This document shows positions 13,592 through 20,654 of a DNA stretch of 20,654 nucleotides, one piece after another. Each line of letters opens with the position of its first letter. Within the stretch, counting starts at the first letter, position 1. The notes beneath the pieces are model-generated. The model was given only the letters and a program-made list of their open reading frames with translations. It had not been told where the DNA came from and did not search any database. Both the position numbers and the translations under genes were made by a program. Origin of the DNA: Chromera velia (taxonomy: Eukaryota; Sar; Chromeraceae); the NCBI GenBank assembly GCA_018398765.1, contig JAHBMJ010004324.1, forward strand, positions 44,794 through 65,447, written 5' to 3'.

Positions 13592-13627
13592 CACTACGGG
13601 TCATTTTGCGTTGCGGGTATCCCGCGG
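13592..13627 (+). repeat. Left 36-bp inverted repeat
   Basis: Begins CACTACGGGTCATTTTGCGT and matches the reverse complement of 15751-15786 at 33 of 36 positions. The differences are transitions (G/A, C/T, G/A). A small hairpin (TGCGCAGGAT/ATCCTGCGCA) follows at 13632-13667. Confidence 0.75.
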
Positions 13628-13823
13628 AGCTTGCGCAGGATAGGCGCAGCCGCCGAGATCCTGCGCAGACCCTGACTATACTTCGGAGCGAGAAGCAGGG
13701 CTTCGCCCTCTTTCTTTCCTTCTCTGGAGAAGCAAGTACAGCCCTAGAAGACCGCAGTGGCCTTCTATAGAGTGAGCTTAGCTAGGTGGTGCAAAAAAAA
13801 CGGTTTCCAGAGCTGCTGGGAGC

Positions 13824-14223
13824 TATACCGCGTACACTTGAATTTTGCAATTTCGTCATAGGATGCGATTCGGGATTTATTTTTTTGAAAAAAAAAAGTT
13901 TTCAGATACATGCTAGGGGCCCCCAACATGTTGGGGAAGGGGCCCCGGCACTCTACTTCCACGCCCAATGACTTTCCGGGGCCCGATTCAATTTGTTCGA
14001 AATTCAGATTCAGATCTGACGAAATTCAGTCTGTCAGATCTGAATCTGAATTTCGAATAAATTGAATTGGGCCCCAGAAAGTCATCGGGCATGCAAGTGG
14101 AGTGCCGGGGCCCGTTTCTCAACATATTGGGGGCCCCCAGCATGCATTTCAAAACTCATTTTTTCTTGTCCAAAATTAATCTGAATCAAGTGCGCTGTGC
14201 AAATTTTAGCTAAACGCGGTATA
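13824..14223. mobile_element. Foldback (MITE-like) element with long inverted arms
   Basis: The inner arms 13887-14020 and 14033-14165 are reverse complements over about 133 bases with modest divergence, around a 12-base spacer. Shared words include ATGCTRGGGGCCCCCAA, GGGGCCCCGGCACT and AATTCAGATTCAGATCTGAC. Weaker complementarity continues outward to TATACCGCG (13824) and CGCGGTATA (14215-14223). No protein is encoded and no target-site duplication is evident. The arms carry the 12-mer GGCCCCRGAAAG that recurs near 1378-1869. Confidence 0.8.
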
Positions 14224-15470
14224 TAAGATCAAGATTCAGTTAGCCTGCTCAGTCAAGTTGACTCAAGCAGTTCCAATAATCATGAGTCCACAGGGGCTAT
14301 GATGCAACAGCTACCATAAAATGCATATTGACACAGTCTCCATGATGAGGGGAAGTCAGTTCCCAAAGGGGATCATGAATGGTACCCATTCAGAGGAGTT
14401 CAATGAACCGGTTTGCTCAGAGACGGAGGATACACTCCGAAAAAATATCCTAGCCAAAGACATAACAGAAGGACCAGATCTCTCCACAGCGCTCCATATC
14501 TGCTAGTACCAAGACAAAGGAGAGTTGCAGCACATTGTCTTGACTACGGTGGTACTAAATTGTTTTACCAGAACCGCTTCTTGGGGCACTTAAGGTCTGC
14601 TGAAGCTCCAGCTCTATAGACACCTCAACAGACTTAAGCTGACTGAAGCCACCAAAGCGGTTCCAACAGACCAGGCGTATCACTATATCAAACTCCGACA
14701 AAGATGTGAGTTGTCTGGTTGTTAGTATTCTACGGGGCTAGGAACTCTAAATATGTTAATGTGCATTCAGAGGTTCCTTGACATATAAGTTTAACCTAGA
14801 AAAGTTCATACAACGTTCAGTCAAACAGATCAGTCAGTCGCTAGAAGGCAGGCTGATGCTTTTCTGACGTCAGGCCACGTTAGATTGCTACATAACGCCA
14901 GAGCGGCCAGTGCCACATAAATTATACGCGTGCCTCACGGCGCCGCCGCTCCGCAGGCCCGTCGTATGTCCACCGCTCATAGCCGGCCTACACTGGTCCT
15001 AGAGGTATCATATGGTACCAATTTAACCCCTTGTACTGCATCATATGGAGAGAAAGAAAGGAGGAGAAGGAAGGACACACTGAGCTTTCTGTGTGTTTTA
15101 AAGGTAAAAGTGAGCTTTTTCAGAGCAAATTTCAATAAAATCGGTTGGCTCCGGAATGTTTGAGTCCCTGAACACTTTGACAACTTATGGGGCAGATAAC
15201 GGCACTTCGCGGGCAGTCGGACACTGCGTAGAGCGCTCGCACAAAGCTCACTTCGCTCGATCCGCGGGATAGAATCTATCCGTCGGAGCCTTCCGCGGTA
15301 TTATAGGTACAAGATTTACACAACCAGTTGGGTGAGTGCCTCAGGGGGCCCTTTGGGGGGTCCGTAAATTTGATTGATGCATATCTTGTGCAGGTGTATG
15401 CATACATGGGGTGGAGGCCATGGTAACATGCACAAAGTATATTTTTCGGGACCGTGCGAGCATGCACTTG
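14224..15470. other. Gene-poor DNA inside the 2.2-kb repeat-bounded block
   Basis: Short frames at 14321-14619 and about 14600-14720 have protein-like composition but no family I recognise; they could be decayed transposon coding sequence. An A/G-rich stretch lies at 15045-15075. I see no supportable gene. Confidence 0.35.
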
Positions 15471-15478
15471 CAATTCTA

Positions 15479-15580
15479 TGCGAGTTACTTGAGGGGTACG
15501 CATATGCAAAGTAATTAAGGTATTAGGTATTAAGGGTATGTGCGATCGCAGCTCCGTACATGCGAGTTGCTTGAGGGGTA
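15479..15580 (+). repeat. 82-bp spaced duplicate of a 20-mer
   Basis: TGCGAGTTACTTGAGGGGTA at 15479-15498 and TGCGAGTTGCTTGAGGGGTA at 15561-15580 differ at one base. The DNA between is not clearly repeated. Confidence 0.7.
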
Positions 15581-15656
15581 TGTTTTAGAATTCGGGTAAC
15601 ACCGTGATGGACAGAGATAGAAGCGACCCCCCCCCAAAAATGAAAAAATGCGTTAT

Positions 15657-15729
15657 GCGAGTGCGTATGATCTCAGGGCCTCTCGAGTGATCTCAGCAGA
15701 ACTGAGCTGCCCCCCAAGGCAATTAGGTA
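15657..15729 (+). repeat. Dispersed repeat module, copy C
   Basis: Contains GCGAGTGCG, GGGCCTCTCGAG, TGATCTCAGCAG and CTGAGCTGCCCCCCAAGG, in the same order as copies A and B. It lies 21 bases inside the right inverted repeat, whereas copy B lies just outside the left one, so the block is not a simple mirror image. Confidence 0.65.
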
Positions 15730-15750
15730 TGATTTTATCCCACAGAACCT

Positions 15751-15786
15751 CCGTGGAATACCCGTAACGCAAAATGACCCGTAGTG
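15751..15786 (-). repeat. Right 36-bp inverted repeat
   Basis: Reverse-complement partner of 13592-13627 (33 of 36 matches). Together they bound about 2.2 kb that includes the foldback element. No obvious target duplication flanks the pair. Confidence 0.75.
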
Positions 15787-16066
15787 CAGTCAGGTTTCGG
15801 CTAGTTTCGGTTTACAATGTGCGCCCGCACTCTCGCGTGCATGAAGTTGACATAAACTGACATGAAGCTGGCGCATGCATGAAGCCATGAAGCTATCTGA
15901 CGCACTCCGTGCGAATAGTCCGGAAAACGAAATTAACTTTGTTTTCAATTGCATGTTTTCATCCGTTGCGTTAAGTGCCCTCTCAGCTCTGGACATGCAT
16001 TTGCGTGCGTCAGATTTTTAATCGTAGATTCGCGTCGACATACGCGCGCTCCCACCTCAACTCTTT

Positions 16067-16400
16067 GTAAGTGCCCCTCGGCTATGCTTTCCGGGCCACA
16101 TGGCCCCGGAGGGCGGAGCGAGGCTTGAAACATGTTCGCACGGAGCTCTCCGCCCGGGGGGTACTTAATCCCCCGCGACTCCTTCCTCGAACAACCTGCA
16201 TGAGGCACACAGGCCCCGGCATGCCCTCACGGAGAAAACATGCAGCGGCCCATGCCTGGGTTCCACACGCCATGCATGCATGGCCCCGCGGAGGGCGGAG
16301 CTGTAATTCATTCCTGCCCTCCGGGGCCTTTCGAGTTGTGAGCGGAGCGAGCGGCTCTGTAGCTGTGCATATAGGGGCCCCGATGGGGCCCCGCGGTATG
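16067..16400. repeat. GC-rich repeat patch with GGGGCCCC words
   Basis: 16067-16097 is a reverse-strand relative of the block at 1378-1408 (GTAAGTGCCCC, then GCTTTCCGGGCC). GGCCCCG words follow at 16102 and 16282, and two GGGGCCCC palindromes lie near 16375-16395. Frames open on both strands here reflect GC content. Confidence 0.5.
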
Positions 16401-16620
16401 CTCCAACACATCATGATGATCCTTCGAAGGCGTCTACCTCGCTCTGGAGCCAGGGCATGGGAGTAAGCGTAAAGCGTTGAGCTGTCAAACCACCTTGTAT
16501 GCGCTGTTGTACGTAAGACAGTTCCGCGACCTGGGCAAGAGTTGCTGAACACTTTTGAGCTCATTTCCTCCAATCCTGTCTCGCCGTCTCCAACATACTG
16601 CTGCCTTCTCTAGATCTGTC

Positions 16621-16621
<1 letters not shown>

Positions 16622-16653
<32 letters not shown>
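16622..16653 (+). repeat. (GA)n tract upstream of the thioredoxin start
   Basis: An uninterrupted AG/GA run ends 75 bases before the thioredoxin ATG. It could lie in the promoter or 5' leader; no other core promoter element was recognised. Confidence 0.8.
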
Positions 16654-16655
<2 letters not shown>

Positions 16656-16727
16656 AAAAAGGAGTGGAAAGAGCTCAAGGTCTCCTGTTTTAACTGTGCC
16701 CTCCAGTAGAAAGATTAAGGTTGCAAA

Positions 16728-17807
16728 ATGGAGCTTAGGCAGCTGTCTCTCATTCTGCTTCTCGGCCTGCCTCTTGCTTCGGAATGTTTCTCTGTGACTG
16801 GAAGGACCCAAAGACGTTCTCGTAGCTCTGTTGCCTCACGAAGCCCTCCGCTTCTTGGCGAAGCCGTTGAAGCACTCACCTCTCTGTCAGGTGTCCCGTC
16901 ATTGTCTTCTATCGACACCACTTCCTCCTCCTCAAGCGACTTTGAGAACTTTCTAGCCGGGTTGGAAAACAAACACATGCTCGCCTACTTTACAGCAGAC
17001 TGGTGCCAACCTTGCAAGCAGTGTTTGCCTGAACTGGACACAATCGCCAGAAAAGTTCCTCCTGAGGTGAGAAGGGAGAGACACATGCAGGCAGAGCAAG
17101 GGGGGATGTGGAGGCTCATGCACAGAGAGAGAGAGCAGAATCTCCCAAAGTGCAAGCCAGACGCTATGTTCTCTTCGCTTGCCTTTAATTTTCCGTTGTC
17201 CCGATTCTTCATTCCACTTCCACGCTTTTGTCTTATACCCCCCCTCTGGCTTTCTTATCCGCCTATATGTGATCTTCCCTTCAACTGTCTTGTCTTCGCC
17301 TTTTCTGCTTGGTCTTTCTCCTGGCGCGCGCGCGTGTGGCGGGGGGGGNNNGGGGGGGGGGGGGGGGGCTCTTGGGTGTGACGTGCGTGTGCGTCTGTTC
17401 GTGAGCGCACACATCCCTTCGTCTGTGCCAGCGTGTGCCCCATTTCAACCTTCTGCTTCTTTTCATGCCACTTCTCTCTGCCCCCTTCTGTGAAAGTATG
17501 CATCCATTAAGCATGTATTGGCTCTTTCTTTCTTTCTTTCTTTCCCGACTCATGCAGTCTTTCTCTGCCCTCTCTTTTTCTCTCTTCTTTGCGATATCTG
17601 TACCACATGCATGCACAGGTGAAAATTGTGCTCGTAGATGCGGACACGTGTGGGGAAGTGACAGACAGGTATGACATCACGGGCCTTCCGACGTTTCTTC
17701 TTCTTAAAACAGACGGGGAGGTTCTGTTTAAGAAGGACGGGGCGTACTCGGCAGAGGAGATCCTGCGGGAGGTCTCCGCAACTCTCAAAGGAAAAAAGAA
17801 CCATTAA
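16728..17807 (+). CDS. Thioredoxin with bipartite (complex-plastid type) leader, two exons
   Basis: Exons 16728-17066 and 17619-17807 join in phase 0 at GAG|GTGAGA ... GCACAG|GTG, giving 175 residues ending in TAA. Thioredoxins reduce disulfides in target proteins. The active site WCQPC is at 92-96, with an extra Cys99, and the cis-proline loop is GLPTF (135-139). Strand and helix order (MLAYFTADW ... VKIVLVDAD ... YDITGLPTFLLL ... GEVLFKKDG) is canonical. The leader has a hydrophobic signal segment (LSLILLLGLPLAS, 6-18), then Phe21 after SEC and a basic Ser/Arg stretch (RTQRRSRSSVASRS) to about residue 40. That is the pattern of plastid import in algae with red secondary plastids, with Phe at the first position of the transit part. 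The Ser-rich linker at 59-70 precedes the domain. ATG 16728 is supported because it supplies the complete signal peptide. Secretion alone is the alternative. Confidence 0.88.
17333..17368 (+). repeat. Poly-G tract with 3-base N gap in the thioredoxin intron
   Basis: A GCGCGCGCGTGTGG run leads into a G homopolymer interrupted by NNN at 17349-17351. The gap probably reflects failed sequencing of the G run, so the true length is unknown. Confidence 0.85.
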
Positions 17808-17876
17808 CTAACAGCTGCGGAATTCAGAAGAACGGAGGTCAGTCACGTGGGGCGGAAATTCGGGCACAAAGACTGA

Positions 17877-17916
17877 CAGACAGACAGACAGACAGACACG
17901 TAGGCTGACAGACAGA
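17877..17916 (+). repeat. (CAGA)n microsatellite
   Basis: GACAGACAGACAGACAGACAGACA follows the thioredoxin stop by about 70 bases, with a short second run at about 17906-17918. Confidence 0.8.
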
Positions 17917-18048
17917 CAGGCAAGCGAAGGTACAGGGAAGCAAACAATCAAACCAACCCACCAGCCAGCGCTTTGGTCTTTCATCAGTAAGAGCAGTTGT
18001 CCAAGGAGAGCCTGTGTCGCCCTTGTTGCGCTATGTGTGCTTCTTCGC

Positions 18049-18052
<4 letters not shown>

Positions 18053-18086
<34 letters not shown>

Positions 18087-18256
18087 CCTCCCCCCCCCCC
18101 CCCCCNNNNNNNNNNNNNNNNNNNNNNNNNNNNNNNNNNNNNNNNNNNNNNNNNCCCCCTCTCCCTCTCCCCCCTCCCTCCCCATGTGTGTTCGTTTTTT
18201 GAAAAAAAAATGTGTGTGTGTGTGTGTGTGTAAGTAAGAGAGAGAGAGAGAGAGAG
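18053..18256. repeat. (TC)n, poly-C, 49-base N gap, (GT)n and (GA)n cluster
   Basis: A TC run passes into poly-C and the assembly gap 18106-18154, then C/T-rich sequence, a GT run at 18211-18230 and a GA run at 18238-18256. Open frames across the gap are artefacts. Confidence 0.9.
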
Positions 18257-19245
18257 GAGGGGCGCTCTTTCTGTCCATGTGCTTCTGACTTCGTGAAAGT
18301 GCTTCTGCCTGCCATCCCTCCTCAGGTTCTTCCCTCCCTCCCTCCCTCCCTCCAAGGTGGCGTGGAGGGAAGGAAGGATAAGGAGGCTGTGGAGCAACAC
18401 ACCAGAGGTGAAAGGAAGGAAGCAAAGAAAGAAACAAGGAAGAGCCTTGCTTGCCTGAGAGAAAAAAAGAGAGAGCCTTTCGAGTCGACTGCCGTACTGG
18501 CTGACTGGCTGACAGATGGACGTACGGACACGCTGGGTGTATTAATCTTAATATTCAGTTTGGGCGAGCAAGTCAAGTGGGCCCTTTCTATCGATCGGTG
18601 CACTGATTAAAGGATAGAGGAAATGAGAGCAGGAAACGATCTTTCGAAGCAGTCGCCTCTATCACACTGTTCATCCTGGGAATGTGTGAGTTCGCACCAA
18701 GAGGGAAGGAGAGGAGAGGGCAGGGGTGAACTGTAAAGGCTCTCCATGATCTTTCTTTCTCTCCATGTGTGTCGCCTGGAAGGCCTAGCTACATTCTCTC
18801 TCTCTCATGTCAGGGAGGCCTTTTGTGTGATGTGTGAAGGGAAGGGCGGAGCCGACGGGACGAGAGAAAAAACATGCAAAGTACCATGAAGAGGGGGGGT
18901 GGGTACTTTCTTGTCCTTTCTTTCTCCCCTTTCTCCTTCTCTCTCTCTGTCTGAATGTCTGACTGTCGCACTCGTGTTTGAGTGCCGAGCTGTGATCAAA
19001 GTTGCATTGTCCACTTCTCTGTAACGGAAAAAGAGACCAGAGGGGGAAAGAGAAAGGATGCGTGCGTCACTGAGACGAAGGAGGATCGATCACATGCAGT
19101 TGAGATCAGACAGATTTGTTGTTGCAACGTCTCTTCTTTGGTCCGAAAACTTCTGACCGTCTTTGTGTGTTTGTTCGTCGGTTTCTCTCTCTCCTCCTCC
19201 GCACCCGTCTCTCGCTTTTTCTATACATGCGTATTAATGTACGCG
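18257..19245. other. Spacer with CCCT repeats, no gene recognised
   Basis: CCCTCCCT units lie at about 18332-18352 and A/G-rich sequence follows. Short frames on both strands lack motifs. Confidence 0.4.
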
Positions 19246-19362
19246 GTGTCTGTGAGTGCGAGTGTGTGCAAGTGCGTGTGCGTGTGGTGCATGTGTGTGC
19301 GGGTGCGTGGGTGCGTATGTGCGTGTGTGTGTGTGTGTGGTGTGCGTGCGCGCGCGCGCGTA
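19246..19362 (+). repeat. Degenerate (GT)n ending in (GC)n
   Basis: About 115 bases of TGTG/GTGC words end in CGTGCGCGCGCGCGCG. It is an alternating purine-pyrimidine tract and therefore a Z-DNA candidate. Confidence 0.8.
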
Positions 19363-20654
19363 ACGAGCGAGAGATTTGTTTCTCTCCCTTACGGATGATG
19401 CTGGCGAGATTGTGCCTCCATCCATGGACGATCCATCAAGCAAAGTCAGTCTATCCGCACGCGCAAGCAAGTATTCACTCAGTCAACAACTCACTTCGTT
19501 CCTGCATGCATGCGGCGTCCTTCCTGTTTTGAGTTTTGTGTTGTCAACAGATTTTATGCGTGTATCATGCACGGAAAAGGGGAGTTGGGTACGTGGGAAG
19601 AGAAAGGGTCTCGGTTCTTCCACAATGGTAAGCTGGCATGCATAAGGATTCTCTGTAGGTGTGGTGCGACACAGAGACATTCACACAATGTTTTACCAGA
19701 AAGTGTCGGTCAGAGAGGGAAAGGGAGGGGGGCCGGGAGAAAAGTTTGAGGAGGGGAGCCTTGTAGAACCAGAGCAAGGCGACACCTCCATTTTCTGTCC
19801 ACATTGAATTTTTGCGATAAATTTTGATCGCCAGCAACACGGAAGCGTTTGACGAACAAAGACCCACTCCGCAGAGACTGCGTAGCCACTCACGATACCG
19901 CTTTTTGCCCGACAGACAAATGGCTGAACGGGTAGAAAACAGGACGCGCAAAGAAAGAGATCGAGGCAGCTAGGGAGGGAGGGAGACGATGGCCGACAGA
20001 CGAGACGACCTCAGGCGGACACTCGACGAGCTCTTCCTAGCTGTTTGTCTGAATCCGCTCAGAGGAGAGCCGGTCTTGTGAGACGCAAGAGAAGGGAATG
20101 CATTGAAGGGAACTAACGGAACCCCACGGCAGGCAAAGGAATGACGGAATGAAAGGGAGACGAAGAGATCTGCGTGCACACTCACCAACAGGGTCAGTCA
20201 ATCAGTCAGTGGGTCTCCTTGCCTTTATTGAGTCTCTGTGGCAGTACATCTGCATCTGTAGAATCGGAGGAGGAGGAGAAGAAGGAAGAAGAAAGAAGAA
20301 GATGGAAAAGTTGAATGAAAAGGGACCCGAGGTCTCTCTCCTCCGGTTCCGTAAGCATGGGCGCAGACAGACATGAATGTTCCGGGGTTTTCCCGCAGTC
20401 GGCATGCATATTTGTGTTTGGCCTTCTGGTAACTCCTGCCCTTCCCGTTCTGTACTCTCCGTCCTCATCCGTAATGCTCCCTCGCGCTCTCTCTCTCTTT
20501 GCGTTCTGTCGAAGGAATCTGGGGACAACAGTGAAAGCGAGAACAAAGAAAGAAGGAAAAAAGGATCATCATACAGGGCTACACGGCATCAGAAGGATGC
20601 GGGGAAAAAAAGAACGACAGACACACACAGAGAAGGTAAGAGTGCCATCAACTC
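19363..20654. other. Spacer to window end, no gene recognised
   Basis: A 30-codon frame from ATG 19989 with a favourable start context, and a few 60-130 codon frames on both strands, show no family features. A GAA/GGA-rich tract lies at 20265-20305. An exon of a gene beyond the window cannot be excluded. Confidence 0.4.

Noticed and set aside
14321-14720. Possible decayed retrotransposon coding fragments
   Set aside because: Composition is protein-like, but I could not match reverse transcriptase, integrase or RNase H motifs, and no terminal repeats were found.
16071-16573. Overlapping frames of 131 and 163 codons on opposite strands
   Set aside because: The DNA is a GC-rich repeat patch with few stop codons by composition; no recognisable motif in either.
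17808-18610. Frames of 132-209 codons spanning the N gap
   Set aside because: They cross unknown bases and simple repeats, so the translation has no meaning.

Overview
The window reads as nuclear DNA of a eukaryote with intron-rich genes, abundant microsatellites and dispersed repeats. The best guess is a complex-plastid alveolate alga of the chromerid type (Chromera-like). Three things support this: GT-AG introns with strong AG|GT donors and mostly TGCAG-type acceptors; a thioredoxin whose leader looks like a signal peptide followed by Phe and a basic, Ser-rich stretch, as in red-lineage complex plastids; and many TGCATGCA palindromes, a motif well known from Apicomplexa. The organism call is inference. 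Two N runs mark assembly gaps in homopolymer or simple-repeat tracts.

Layout. (1) 66-389 (+): last exon of an ADP-ribosylglycohydrolase-like gene that starts outside the window. (2) 390-2299: gene-free, with an AT-rich part, a degenerate ATGACAGA array, a dispersed repeat module and a diverged tandem duplication rich in GGCCCCRGAAAG. (3) 2300-6881 (+): a ten-exon nucleotide-sugar (UDP-glucose/GDP-mannose family) dehydrogenase of about 498 residues, its introns full of simple repeats. (4) 6882-8871: repeat-rich spacer with one weak minus-strand exon candidate. (5) 8872-11956 (-): ankyrin block, HET-like domain, ankyrin block. All parts lie in one register, but two in-frame TGA codons interrupt it and one intron splits the C-terminal part. 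(6) 11957-16727: gene-poor repeat region with a roughly 400-bp foldback element nested between 36-bp inverted repeats about 2.2 kb apart. (7) 16728-17807 (+): two-exon thioredoxin, probably plastid-targeted. (8) 17808-20654: microsatellite-rich DNA in which I see no supportable gene.

The genes do not look functionally linked, as expected for a eukaryotic locus. The most notable part is the ankyrin/HET-like locus. Its domain combination recalls nonself-recognition proteins, its ankyrin cassettes are near-identical at the DNA level, and its reading frame holds two UGA codons. It is either a recently broken gene, a pair of adjacent genes in register, or a recoded or mis-sequenced gene. The second most notable feature is the repeat family built on the 12-mer GGCCCCRGAAAG, which links the window's left repeat cluster with the foldback element about 12 kb away.
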